From NCBI GenBank assembly GCA_964462535.1, contig CAYWXV010000002.1:1-64000 (forward strand): DNA of 64,000 bases, given 5' to 3'. The notes below the pieces were generated by a model that did not search any database, was not told the DNA's origin, and saw nothing but the letters and a program-made list of their open reading frames with translations. Source of the DNA: CAYWXV01 sp964462535 (lineage in GTDB: Bacteria; Bacteroidota; Ignavibacteria; OLB7). Of the stretch, positions 34,559 to 42,939 are shown in pieces; the first letter of the stretch is position 1, and each line of letters begins with the position of its first letter. The position numbers were made by a program, and so were the translations under genes.

Positions 34559-35806
34559 ATGCGCATAGGTCTCCTGCTTCCCGTTCTTGCTCTGCTTGGA
34601 GCAGAGGTGCTGCACGGTCAGACGACGAACGGTGGAAGTTCATATTCGATCTTCAACATCGGCGACCTGCAGACGGGGGGTTCCGCCTCTGTTGCGGGGA
34701 GATCGGGAGTGGAGGTCGCCGTACCGACCGCCGAGATCCTGAATACGGTCAATCCCGCGGGTTGGAGTGATCTCCGGTACACTACCATTCAAGCGTCCCT
34801 TGCCTTCAATCAGTATCGCGTATCGGACGCCACGTCCTCCGTGTCTCAGAACGACACTCGACTACGCGACTTTGCATTCGGAATTAGGTGGTCTGAGTCC
34901 CTCGGGGGCGGCGCCGGTATCTCGCTCCACCCATATTCAATCGTGAACTACAGAACGAGTCTCTCGCAGACCGTCCCCGGAGATGATTCGTCCGCCACGG
35001 CGCGTGTTGACTACTCCGGCCACGGAGGCGTGTCGGTGGCCGCGATTGGAGCGAGCATCAAGCCTCACGACCGAATCGCAATCGGCGTGACTGCCAACCT
35101 CTACTTCGGCACGATCACCAGCATCAGCGATGTCTCCTTTCCGGGTACAGCCACGGCACTAAACCCGGCCACATACGAATCCAACTCCCGATACACTGGA
35201 GCCGGTGTGACGATCGGCGCATGGGGCGAGCCCGTCGACAACCTCCGTATTGGAGCGGCGTTCGACGCGGGAGCTAGACTCACCAGGGGGCGAATCGAGC
35301 TATCGCGATTCGTGCAGAATGGCCTTTCGTACGTTCATCGCGACACTCTGGCGGACAACTCGCTGACCATCCCACCCCGCCTCACAGTTGGGGCGTCCTA
35401 CCGCTCCGGTCGCTTCCTGTTCGGAGGTGACTACTGGGTCCAGAATTGGTCTGGTGAGGACTTCACGACAACCCGAAACGCATCGCGAATGGCGTTTGGC
35501 ATCGACCGTCTGGCCAGTCAATCGCTCAACGCCAGTGGCTTCGAGCGCTGGACGTTCCGCCTGGGAGGTTTCTACGAGAGCACCTATTACTCGCTGGGTG
35601 GAGGGAGCGTGGACGCGGTAGGTGGTTCGATCGGTTTCAGGTGGCCGATCACGCAGGTCTCCCCGCTGTCATCCAGCACCGTACTCGACTTGGCTCTCGA
35701 GGTCGGGACGCGGGGATCGACCGACAACGGACTGACGCAGGAGACGTTTGGCCGTCTCTATGTCGGACTGTCGCTCAATGAACTTTGGTTTCTTCGGAGG
35801 CGCTGA
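34559..35806 (+). CDS. Outer-membrane beta-barrel protein (FadL/OmpP1-like)
   Basis: A 415-residue protein with a signal peptide (IGLLLPVLALLGAEVLHGQ) followed by YSIFNIGDLQTGGSASVAGRSGVEVAVP and NTVNPAGWSDL, which resemble the NPA-containing N-terminus of FadL-type transporters, and then alternating barrel strands. Ends with an aromatic-terminated strand (LYVGLSLNELWFL). It follows the DUF4270-like lipoprotein gene and could form a unit with it. An ATG 21 nt earlier overlaps the upstream stop; 34559 begins the signal peptide directly. Cargo unknown. Confidence 0.78.
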   Translation: MRIGLLLPVLALLGAEVLHGQTTNGGSSYSIFNIGDLQTGGSASVAGRSGVEVAVPTAEILNTVNPAGWSDLRYTTIQASLAFNQYRVSDATSSVSQNDTRLRDFAFGIRWSESLGGGAGISLHPYSIVNYRTSLSQTVPGDDSSATARVDYSGHGGVSVAAIGASIKPHDRIAIGVTANLYFGTITSISDVSFPGTATALNPATYESNSRYTGAGVTIGAWGEPVDNLRIGAAFDAGARLTRGRIELSRFVQNGLSYVHRDTLADNSLTIPPRLTVGASYRSGRFLFGGDYWVQNWSGEDFTTTRNASRMAFGIDRLASQSLNASGFERWTFRLGGFYESTYYSLGGGSVDAVGGSIGFRWPITQVSPLSSSTVLDLALEVGTRGSTDNGLTQETFGRLYVGLSLNELWFLRRR

Positions 35807-35807
35807 G

Positions 35808-36296
35808 GTGCTGATTGGCATTGGCTACGATGTCCACCGGCTTGAAGGGGGCCGAACAATGCGACTTGGGGGCGTCGACATTCCCGATGCCACAACCGGC
35901 CCCGTGGCGCATTCAGACGGCGACGTCATTCTCCATGCTCTCTGCGACGCACTTCTGGGTGCGGCTGGCCTTGGTGACATCGGTTACCACTTCCCCGACA
36001 CCGATCCAACGTGGAAAGGGGCCAACTCTCTTCTCTTCCTGCAACGCGTCGTCAAAATGCTCGCCGAGCATGGGCTCCGTCCTCACAACGTTGACTGCAT
36101 GCTGATTCTGGAACGACCGCGAATCGCCCCCTACCGCGATCGGATGCGACGGACAATTGCCGACGCGCTACACCTGCCGTTGGAACGTGTTTCAGTCAAG
36201 GCCACGACTGCTGAAGGGCTTGGTGATTTTGGCAGCGGTGCCGGCATGGCAGCCCACGCGGTCGCGACGGTTGACGAATTCCTGCCGACGGTTTAA
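35808..36296 (+). CDS. ispF: 2-C-methyl-D-erythritol 2,4-cyclodiphosphate synthase
   Basis: A 162-residue enzyme of the MEP isoprenoid pathway; it cyclises CDP-methylerythritol 2-phosphate, releasing CMP. Metal-binding residues are in IGYDVHRL (Asp, His) and the later H of GPVAHSDGDVILHALCDALLGAAGLGDIG; the C-terminal KATTAEGLGDFGSGAGMAAHAV is canonical. The start is GTG at 35808, one nt after the upstream stop, with GGAGG 7 nt before it; the longer frame from 35748 is not supported. Confidence 0.96.
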   Translation: MLIGIGYDVHRLEGGRTMRLGGVDIPDATTGPVAHSDGDVILHALCDALLGAAGLGDIGYHFPDTDPTWKGANSLLFLQRVVKMLAEHGLRPHNVDCMLILERPRIAPYRDRMRRTIADALHLPLERVSVKATTAEGLGDFGSGAGMAAHAVATVDEFLPTV

Positions 36297-36351
36297 TCCA
36301 GGAGCGCCGGGACGAACCTGCGGCACTTTGCGCTCCCCTCCCCTACAAGTG

Positions 36352-38640
36352 ATGTACCCACCCGCGCCGTTGCGAACTGTTGGGTTCTGGTTGTCCGCCG
36401 CGATTCTCCTGAACGTGCTCGCCAGCGCGGGGGCATGCGCACAGTCCACCCTATCTGTTCCAGCTAGACTTGTACTTACCGATTCGGGGTTCATTGGAAT
36501 CGAGCATCGCGGTGGGGGGACAACACTGGCCCGCTACGATTGGACGTTGATGCGTCGTGGCACGCTATGGCTCCCCGGAGCCAACGTTCTCGACGTCGTA
36601 CCCGGGCGGATTCTGTCGACGAAAGACCCCTCGAGCGGCATACTTCTGATATCCGTCGCCGGCCAAACGGGGTTGTATTCCACCCACCTCATCGGCGGGA
36701 AGTTTGATTCGGAATTCTCCCTGTCACCATTCAACGTCGACACCCTCCCACACGTGACGAACATTGTTGGTCGCGTTATCGTCCCAGGCGCATCGGGCGG
36801 TTCGACTGAAGCTCTCTTGCTTGCGGGCGACTCCGCGCTCTGTGCCGTCAACGATTCCGGTCGCATCCTCTTTTCGGCCTCACCCCGCTCCCTGGGTGGC
36901 CATGTCGTCCGCACACTAACACCATCATCTGCGCCGGGTTCTACGCTCCTGGTAACGCGGGCTGTGGATGGAATCCACCTTCTCCTGCTTGATGCCGCAT
37001 CGGGTACGATCAAGTCAGAGCAACGACTGGAGACCGACGGAGATGTTTGGGCTGGGTTGTGCCCGGAAGATGGGGGCGAGGTACTCGTGGTAGCCGTTGC
37101 GTCCCCTTCACCGGCCGTCTGGGTCGCCGACGTCGGTCTGGCGTCCGCGCCACGCCGGTTCCCGCTCCGTGGCCCACCAATCGGCGTGGCAACGATAACA
37201 ACGTCCACGCGAGAAGTGAAGCCGGTCGTTGTGCTTGCGACCCTTCCGCGACCATCGATTCAGATAGCCGGGGACGATCAAGCGATCGCCCTTGACTACT
37301 ACGCGGAATCGCAACCGCAGGAATTCCTGACATCGGGTGCCATTCGCGTGTTGGCAGCCGCCGACAGCCTTGCCCTCTTCGACGATAGGTTTGTGGCTCG
37401 AGGGACGGCGCCGTCTATCGGCGGGGTTGGCCGCACACTGGTTGCACTTGATTCCACGCGGGCAATAGTTGTCCACACGGCCGGCTCGCGTGTAATTGCC
37501 CTCCAGCCAGTCCGCTCGTGGGTCGCGACGAACTGGATTCCCCTCGTGTTGGGCGCCGGGGCCTGCGTGATCGTCCTCCTCGTCATCGCCGCGTGGCAGC
37601 GCTTCAGATTCCTGCGGACTGTTTACTCCAACATGGTTCGCGTTCCAGGGGCGCAAGGGGTCATCGTGGCAAACAGACGGGGCCGCGTGCGCAGGCTAAA
37701 CGATGCCGCCCGACGGTCGCTGGCAATCGACACCTACATCCCCCGCGGTCGTCACATACTGGAATACCTCCGGGGGGAGCACCTGGAGCCCGTCCTTCCG
37801 CTAGTGAGAGGACTGTTGGCAAACGGAGAGTCGTTCACCAGACGTCTCGACATGAGTCTCGAGGCTGGATTGCGCACGATCAATGTCCAGGGCCGACCTA
37901 TGAGTTCACCAAACGGGTCTACCGCTGGGTACCTTCTCCTGGTTGACGACGTCACGGACACGCTTGAGCGTGATCGGTTGTTGAACTGGGCGTCCGTTGC
38001 GCATCACATAGCGCACGAAATGAAGACACCGCTTGGCACCGTAATGATGACGGCGGAACTGTTGCACCAGCGCCTTTCCGCGTCGGACTCCATTGACGAC
38101 GCAACGCGCTCCACGTCGAGAATCGTGCGGCAGGCAGCTCGTCTGAGAGAAATCGTGGACGACCTGCTAACCATCGCGCGTTCCGAGGCACCTCAGCGGA
38201 CGCCCGCTGATCTAGCGCTCCTCGTCCAAGGAGTCGCGCATGACGTTGGCGAACACCTTCCGTCAAACATTGCCATCGAGGTGACGGTGTCAGTAGACGA
38301 CTGTCGTTGCCTGGTTGACGTCAACCAGATTGTGGCCGCCTTCCGCAACCTGCTGGACAATGCGTGGCAGGCTATCGGAGATCGAGCGGAGGGTCGCATT
38401 TCAGTCGACCTCAACGGCACCGAGGACGCACTGACCGTCGCGGTCACAGACAACGGACCGGGAATGGATCAGAGGACGCTCGCACGGATATTCCAGCCCT
38501 TCTATACCGAGCGCCAGGGTGGGTCCGGCATCGGAACGATGATCATCAAGAGAGTTGTCGAGGCCCATCAAGGGACGGTAGATGTCTCGAGCACGCCAGG
38601 ACTCGGAACCACGTTCACGATTACATTGCCGAAGCGGTGA
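36352..38640 (+). CDS. Membrane-bound sensor histidine kinase
   Basis: A 762-residue sensor. A signal/anchor (VGFWLSAAILLNVLASAGACAQ) precedes a ~360-residue extracytoplasmic region with propeller-like repeated strands. One membrane helix follows (about residues 395-416, IPLVLGAGACVIVLLVIAAW), then a PAS-like domain (QGVIVANRRGRVRRLNDAARRSL), a HisKA domain with the phospho-acceptor His at about 555 in AHEMKTPLG, and a HATPase domain with N box NLLDNAWQAI and G box DNGPGM, FYTERQGGSGIG. It would autophosphorylate and pass phosphate to a regulator, but none is next to it. ATG 36352 is the first start outside ispF. Confidence 0.88.
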   Translation: MYPPAPLRTVGFWLSAAILLNVLASAGACAQSTLSVPARLVLTDSGFIGIEHRGGGTTLARYDWTLMRRGTLWLPGANVLDVVPGRILSTKDPSSGILLISVAGQTGLYSTHLIGGKFDSEFSLSPFNVDTLPHVTNIVGRVIVPGASGGSTEALLLAGDSALCAVNDSGRILFSASPRSLGGHVVRTLTPSSAPGSTLLVTRAVDGIHLLLLDAASGTIKSEQRLETDGDVWAGLCPEDGGEVLVVAVASPSPAVWVADVGLASAPRRFPLRGPPIGVATITTSTREVKPVVVLATLPRPSIQIAGDDQAIALDYYAESQPQEFLTSGAIRVLAAADSLALFDDRFVARGTAPSIGGVGRTLVALDSTRAIVVHTAGSRVIALQPVRSWVATNWIPLVLGAGACVIVLLVIAAWQRFRFLRTVYSNMVRVPGAQGVIVANRRGRVRRLNDAARRSLAIDTYIPRGRHILEYLRGEHLEPVLPLVRGLLANGESFTRRLDMSLEAGLRTINVQGRPMSSPNGSTAGYLLLVDDVTDTLERDRLLNWASVAHHIAHEMKTPLGTVMMTAELLHQRLSASDSIDDATRSTSRIVRQAARLREIVDDLLTIARSEAPQRTPADLALLVQGVAHDVGEHLPSNIAIEVTVSVDDCRCLVDVNQIVAAFRNLLDNAWQAIGDRAEGRISVDLNGTEDALTVAVTDNGPGMDQRTLARIFQPFYTERQGGSGIGTMIIKRVVEAHQGTVDVSSTPGLGTTFTITLPKR

Positions 38641-38699
38641 TGTTCGTCTATGGTGTACTACTCGGGGCGTCGCCCCAGACAACCATCAGGATTTGAGTG

Positions 38700-40022
38700 A
38701 TGAATCTGCAGAAACTGACATTGAAGGCACAGGAGGCTGTGCAACGCGCGCAAGAGATCGCCTCCGGGTACTCGAATCAGCAGATCGAGCCAATTCATGT
38801 GCTGGCGGCGCTCATTCAGGACTCCGCGGGAATCGTTCCACCGATGTTGATGAAGATCGGAGCGAACGTCAACTACCTGAAGATCAAGGTTAACGAATCC
38901 ATGGAGGCTCTTCCGAAGGTGAGCAGTGCAGCACTGGGAAGTTCGTACCTGTCAAATGCCACGGTCCGAATGCTTGAGGGAGCGCAGAAGGAGGCGGTCG
39001 AGATGGGCGACGAGTACGTCTCCACCGAGCACCTTCTGCTGGCGATGTGCGAAGAGACATCGACGCCAGCCGGGACGATGCTCCGCGACCAGGGTGCCGG
39101 GCGCGACGCGGTCTTGAAAGCAATGAAGGAAGTGAGGGGTTCGAACAAGGTGACGGATCAGAATCCTGAGGACAAGTACCAGGCGCTACAGCGTTACGGA
39201 AGAAACCTGAACGATCTGGCCCGCCGTGGGAAGATGGACCCCGTAATAGGGCGAGAAGACGAGATCAGGCGCGTCATGCAGGTGTTGATGCGCCGAACCA
39301 AGAACAACCCCGTGTTAATCGGGGAGCCGGGCGTCGGGAAGACGGCGATCGCGGAAGGAATCGCCATCAGGATTGTGCAGGGTGATGTGCCGGACGGACT
39401 CCGCACAAAGCAAATCGTAGCCCTGGACATGGGTGCCCTCGTCGCCGGTACAAGCTTCCGTGGACAGTTCGAGGAGCGCTTGAAGTCAATCGTTCAAGAG
39501 GTTGCCAGCGCTGATGGAGAGATAATCCTCTTTATTGACGAACTACATACATTGGTGGGTGCAGGCGCCGCCCAGGGATCGGTCGACGCCGCTAACATCC
39601 TGAAGCCGGCCCTTGCTCGAGGTGAGCTGCGGACGATTGGTGCCACCACGTTGGATGAGTACAGAAAGTACATTGAGAAGGACGCGGCCCTCGAACGACG
39701 ATTCCAACCAGTTTTGGTGGCCGAGCCATCCGTGGAAGACACGATTTCGATTCTTCGCGGTCTCAAAGAGCGGTACGAGGTCCATCACGGAGTCAGAATT
39801 ACCGACGGCGCGATTGTTGCCGCGTCGCAGCTCTCCGATCGGTACATCAGTGATCGATTCCTCCCCGACAAGGCGATCGACCTGGTTGACGAGGCGGCCT
39901 CCCGTCTTCGGATTCAGATAGACTCGATGCCCGAAGAGCTCGACACGATAGAGCGAAAAATCCGCCAGCTTGAGATAGAACGTGAGGCTCTGCGACGCGA
40001 ACTCGGGACATTGGAGGTGTGA
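38700..40022 (+). CDS. clpB: ClpB-like disaggregase, truncated after first ATPase domain
   Basis: A 440-residue protein whose N-terminal two Clp_N repeats (residues ~1-150) and first AAA+ domain match ClpB: Walker A GEPGVGKT about 208-215, Walker B ILFIDE about 277-282, arginine finger region LERRFQPVLV, and the first part of the M-domain (ERKIRQLEIEREALRREL). Canonical ClpB is ~860 residues; here a stop follows GTLEV, so the M-domain rest and the second ATPase domain are missing. Reading the other frames downstream does not recover ClpB. It may be a real truncation, a specialised single-ring protein or an assembly error. GTG at 38697 is an alternative start. Confidence 0.85.
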   Translation: MNLQKLTLKAQEAVQRAQEIASGYSNQQIEPIHVLAALIQDSAGIVPPMLMKIGANVNYLKIKVNESMEALPKVSSAALGSSYLSNATVRMLEGAQKEAVEMGDEYVSTEHLLLAMCEETSTPAGTMLRDQGAGRDAVLKAMKEVRGSNKVTDQNPEDKYQALQRYGRNLNDLARRGKMDPVIGREDEIRRVMQVLMRRTKNNPVLIGEPGVGKTAIAEGIAIRIVQGDVPDGLRTKQIVALDMGALVAGTSFRGQFEERLKSIVQEVASADGEIILFIDELHTLVGAGAAQGSVDAANILKPALARGELRTIGATTLDEYRKYIEKDAALERRFQPVLVAEPSVEDTISILRGLKERYEVHHGVRITDGAIVAASQLSDRYISDRFLPDKAIDLVDEAASRLRIQIDSMPEELDTIERKIRQLEIEREALRRELGTLEV

Positions 40023-40070
40023 ATCTTGGTGCCACGGCATGGTGAGGTGGTCTAACCCCGCCACACGGCG

Positions 40071-40078
40071 TATATTCT
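40071..40078 (+). promoter_or_regulatory. Putative -7 element of the TPR lipoprotein gene (possibly leaderless)
   Basis: TATATTCT ends 4 nt before the ATG at 40083. With the -7 element this close, transcription would begin at about the A of the ATG. No TTG at the expected spacing. Confidence 0.35.
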
Positions 40079-40082
40079 GGCA

Positions 40083-41135
40083 ATGTCGTACCCGAGAACC
40101 AAACAGCCACGGGCGCTAACGCTAGCGCGTGCCGTAGGCCTCTGTCTTGTTGCGTCCGTCGCATCCGGAGCTTGCAACAGCTCTCGGCCGATTATCGCTG
40201 AGGGTACACATACCACAATGCGCGACACGACACGTCCCCAAATCGACACCATCCTCCCCCCAAGGACGATCACGCCAAATCCGCTTGACGACGAGCGGGA
40301 ACGTCTGAACAACCCCAATGTGCTCGCCGAACGATTGGGGAGGCTCGATGCGATGATGCGACGCGCTCCAGCCGATAGCGCAGCCCAACTCCGAAGGGAG
40401 TATGACTCACTGCTGGCTGAGTTCACGGGTGAAACTCGAAATGTGGCGACCGGAAATGCCGACCTGTACAACCCGGCTCGCGACGCGCTGAACACCGAGC
40501 GGGGTTTGGCCGACGTCGATTCGTTTCTCGCCACTCGAGATAACAGCCGAGCGCGAGAGAGTAGTTCCGTGCCACAGGTGCGGCGGATGGAGTCGCGGGA
40601 TTCCACCCGCCCGCGCTCGGCACAGCGGTCAACAACGCTTCGTGCCACCCAGCGGAGCGCTGGACGGCGCGCGGCGTTGGACAAGCTCAGACGATCCGGG
40701 AGAATCACTCGAACCCCTGGTCGCGATGTCGCGGCGTCCCGAACTTCACCGGCCAATTCAAACAGGCGTGATGGGGAGAAGGACTACATCGAGGGTCTGG
40801 CCTCAGCCAGCGCGGGACGGTATGAAGAAGCGGCCGTTCAGCTCCCACGGGCTATCGAGTCGGGAGAACTTTCCGCTCGCCACCGGACGCAGGCGAGACG
40901 ATCATACGGCGAAAGTCTCGAGGCCACAGGTGATTCCAACGGGGCAACCGCTCAGTATCGAGGCGCTGCTCGTCAGCGTGGCGACGTCGGCGATCGCGCC
41001 TTTATTGATGCGTGCCGGGCGCTCGCAAAGAGTGGTGACCGTTCGAGAGCCCGCACATTGCTGCGCGATTTCATACGAAAGAATCCTCGCAGCAAGCAAG
41101 TTGTCAACGCCCGGCGCCTCTTACAGACCATCTGA
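40083..41135 (+). CDS. TPR-repeat lipoprotein
   Basis: A 350-residue lipoprotein: the signal ends in lipobox ASGAC, then a long low-complexity linker rich in Arg, Asp and Ser (~residues 35-230) leads into a C-terminal region of tetratricopeptide-like helices (YIEGLASASAGRYEEAAVQLPRAIES, then ARRSYGESLEATGDSNGATAQYR, then CRALAKSGDRSRARTLLRDF). Likely a periplasmic scaffold or adaptor; partners unknown. A perfect terminator follows. Close to the truncated clpB, but with its own promoter-like element. Confidence 0.82.
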   Translation: MSYPRTKQPRALTLARAVGLCLVASVASGACNSSRPIIAEGTHTTMRDTTRPQIDTILPPRTITPNPLDDERERLNNPNVLAERLGRLDAMMRRAPADSAAQLRREYDSLLAEFTGETRNVATGNADLYNPARDALNTERGLADVDSFLATRDNSRARESSSVPQVRRMESRDSTRPRSAQRSTTLRATQRSAGRRAALDKLRRSGRITRTPGRDVAASRTSPANSNRRDGEKDYIEGLASASAGRYEEAAVQLPRAIESGELSARHRTQARRSYGESLEATGDSNGATAQYRGAARQRGDVGDRAFIDACRALAKSGDRSRARTLLRDFIRKNPRSKQVVNARRLLQTI

Positions 41136-41167
41136 GAAACGGAAGCGCAGGAGCCCCAGAAACGGAG

Positions 41168-41198
41168 AAAGGGATCTACTTGTGGTAGATCCCTTTTT
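41168..41198 (+). terminator. Rho-independent terminator after the TPR lipoprotein gene
   Basis: A perfect 12-bp stem, AAAGGGATCTAC with GTAGATCCCTTT, a 5-nt loop and a run of T. It starts about 32 nt after the stop at 41135. It could also partly terminate the convergent anti-sigma transcript, though the opposite-strand U tract is weak. Confidence 0.9.
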
Positions 41199-41297
41199 CG
41201 TTATCGTGTTCCCCGGGGTGTGGGGGAACAGCGATTAATTTCCCCCCTTCAGCGCCGTTCTCCAGGGTGATAGAGAACCAGCGCGATCCACATAGTC

Positions 41298-42068
41298 CTA
41301 TTTCTTGTCGGTATCAACTTCCGGCTGGTCGACCTTGAGCTTCATCGCTTTGGCGTCGCTCGTCGTGGGCGGAAGCGTGATGCGATCGTTCGTCTTGAAT
41401 TCGGGGGCCTTGTCAAGCGCAGACGACTTCGTTGTCCTGGTCTGACGCGGATCGAAATCGCTCGGCACCGCGATGGTCTTCCGTTCGGAAGACCGGATTG
41501 CGGCATCCGTGGCCGAATTCCTGGTAGAAATCGATGGAACGTCGGTCGCAGATTGAGTCTTTTCGCCGGTCACGGGTGCCTGGAGCACAGGAGCGGGAAT
41601 GACCGGAGGCTGGGAAACAGTCCGCTCCTGCTGAACAGCATCCGAATTTGCTCTCGAGACCGGGTCGTCCGCCGACGGAACCACCACTGCGACCGTCCCT
41701 CCCAGCACACCAACGCCTATGACGGCGGCCACGATTCCCTTCAATCCAAACAAACCCGCAGCGGCGGCACCTCCGGATGCCCCAACGGTTGCAGCAGTCT
41801 GCGCCTGAACCAGGCCGGCGGCAGCACCACCACCCGTAGCAACTTTCGTTGCAGCGAGCAATGCCATGACGTGGCCACGATAGCGCCCCTGCGACGGAAC
41901 CATCTCACGATCACGATCCACAACGCGATCGAAAATCTGGTACGACTTCAAGGTCCGCTGAAGCTCAGGGTCGACAGCCACTTTGAGGAAGAAGTCTGAC
42001 TCTTCCCTGCTATTCATCCGACCGGCCAGGTACCGGTCGACGAGCGCATCCCGTTCGTTCTGGTTCAT
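41298..42068 (-). CDS. Anti-sigma-factor-like membrane protein
   Basis: A 256-residue protein immediately downstream of the ECF sigma gene, overlapping it by 4 nt. The N-terminal ~90 residues (RDALVDRYLAGRMNSREESDFFLKVAVDPELQ) resemble the sigma-binding, zf-HC2-like region of anti-sigma factors but with no Cys/His zinc motif. A membrane segment near residues 105-132 (GLFGLKGIVAAVIGVGVLGGTVAVVV) leads to a Pro/Thr/Ser-rich extracytoplasmic tail. The role of tethering and silencing the sigma factor is inferred from gene order and topology. Confidence 0.72.
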   Translation of the reverse strand: MNQNERDALVDRYLAGRMNSREESDFFLKVAVDPELQRTLKSYQIFDRVVDRDREMVPSQGRYRGHVMALLAATKVATGGGAAAGLVQAQTAATVGASGGAAAAGLFGLKGIVAAVIGVGVLGGTVAVVVPSADDPVSRANSDAVQQERTVSQPPVIPAPVLQAPVTGEKTQSATDVPSISTRNSATDAAIRSSERKTIAVPSDFDPRQTRTTKSSALDKAPEFKTNDRITLPPTTSDAKAMKLKVDQPEVDTDKK

Positions 42069-42688
42069 CGATTTCTCTCGGCGATAATGTTCTCCGGGGG
42101 AGAGCCTGCATCCTCCCCTCCATCGAGGGCCAGGTAGGCGGAAACGATACGGCCCACGCGAGATCTAGCACGCATTGCACGCATCTTGATCGCTCCAACT
42201 GTCTCCCCTCGCATCGACGCGATCTCCTCGTACCCGTATCCCAGGTAATTGTGAAGGATAATCACCTCGCGTTGATCGAAGGGGAGTCGATCTACAGCCA
42301 TTTTCACCAGCTCTTCAAGGTGTGACGGCTCGTGCGATGATGCGGCAGGGTGTTCCCCATCATGCAGATCGTCCAATGAACCATGCTGGCGGCGTCGCTG
42401 CAGGAACTTGATGCAGAGATTACGGGCCATTCGCATCAGGTAGTGCGTTGGTTCGGTCACCTCAACCTCGCTCACCCTCATTCGGATCACCTTCTCCCAC
42501 AACTCCTGCGTCAAATCCTCGGCGATGTCTACGTCGCCAACGACTTTCGTGCAGTAGAGGCGGAGCCGGCGGTCGTACCGATCATAGAACTCGACGAACG
42601 CACTATCCGAACCCGCCAGGAACTGGCGAAAGAGTTCAGAATCATCGATCGTCTGGCGTCCGGCACGACGCGTGGTTGCTGTCTGCAT
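42065..42688 (-). CDS. ECF-type RNA polymerase sigma factor
   Basis: A 207-residue sigma-70-family factor with region 2 (FVEFYDRYDRRLRLYCTKVVGDVDIAEDLTQELWEKVI) and region 4 (AVDRLPFDQREVIILHNYLGYGYEEIASMRGETVGAIKMR), lacking regions 1 and 3, as in the extracytoplasmic-function group. The start is ATG 42688; an ATG at 42760 would add 24 atypical residues, and neither has a strong ribosome-binding site. Paired with the anti-sigma-like gene downstream. A perfect TACCTTTG element lies upstream. Confidence 0.85.
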   Translation of the reverse strand: MQTATTRRAGRQTIDDSELFRQFLAGSDSAFVEFYDRYDRRLRLYCTKVVGDVDIAEDLTQELWEKVIRMRVSEVEVTEPTHYLMRMARNLCIKFLQRRRQHGSLDDLHDGEHPAASSHEPSHLEELVKMAVDRLPFDQREVIILHNYLGYGYEEIASMRGETVGAIKMRAMRARSRVGRIVSAYLALDGGEDAGSPPENIIAERNR

Positions 42689-42825
42689 CAGCTCTACAGT
42701 AGGCTGTTTTCCGTGTTTCCAAAGTGGCCCGGTCTTCCGTACCCGCTCCAGTGTACCCATCGGTGGGGGTAGCGGGAAACGTGGCCTGTTTACTCCCTAC
42801 ACCCGGTATGATCCAAGGTCATCAG

Positions 42826-42833
42826 CAAAGGTA
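42826..42833 (-). promoter_or_regulatory. Putative -7 element of the sigma/anti-sigma operon
   Basis: The minus strand reads TACCTTTG, a perfect TAnnTTTG. It lies 137 nt upstream of the chosen sigma ATG (65 nt upstream of the alternative at 42760). No TTG 19-21 nt upstream. It is divergent from a similar element at 42897. Confidence 0.45.
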
Positions 42834-42896
42834 ACGGGGACATGAAAAAAGTTTCGTGCGCGGTTTTTGGACTATCTCCCCGTCGGGCGGGGCACC

Positions 42897-42904
42897 TATA
42901 TTAC
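42897..42904 (+). promoter_or_regulatory. Putative -7 element of the ASH-repeat gene
   Basis: TATATTAC, a weaker match to TAnnTTTG, 35 nt before the ATG at 42940. A GC-rich inverted repeat (CCCCGTCGGGCGGGG) sits just upstream. It is about 64 nt from the divergent sigma promoter-like element. Confidence 0.3.
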
Positions 42905-42939
42905 GTTCCTCCCCAGTGTCGCTACGCCAGCCAGCCCAA

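Noticed and set aside
41208..41229. Hairpin GTTCCCC/GGGGAAC between the TPR and anti-sigma genes
   Set aside because: A clear inverted repeat but with no T run on either strand; the perfect terminator at 41168 already explains the end of the TPR gene.
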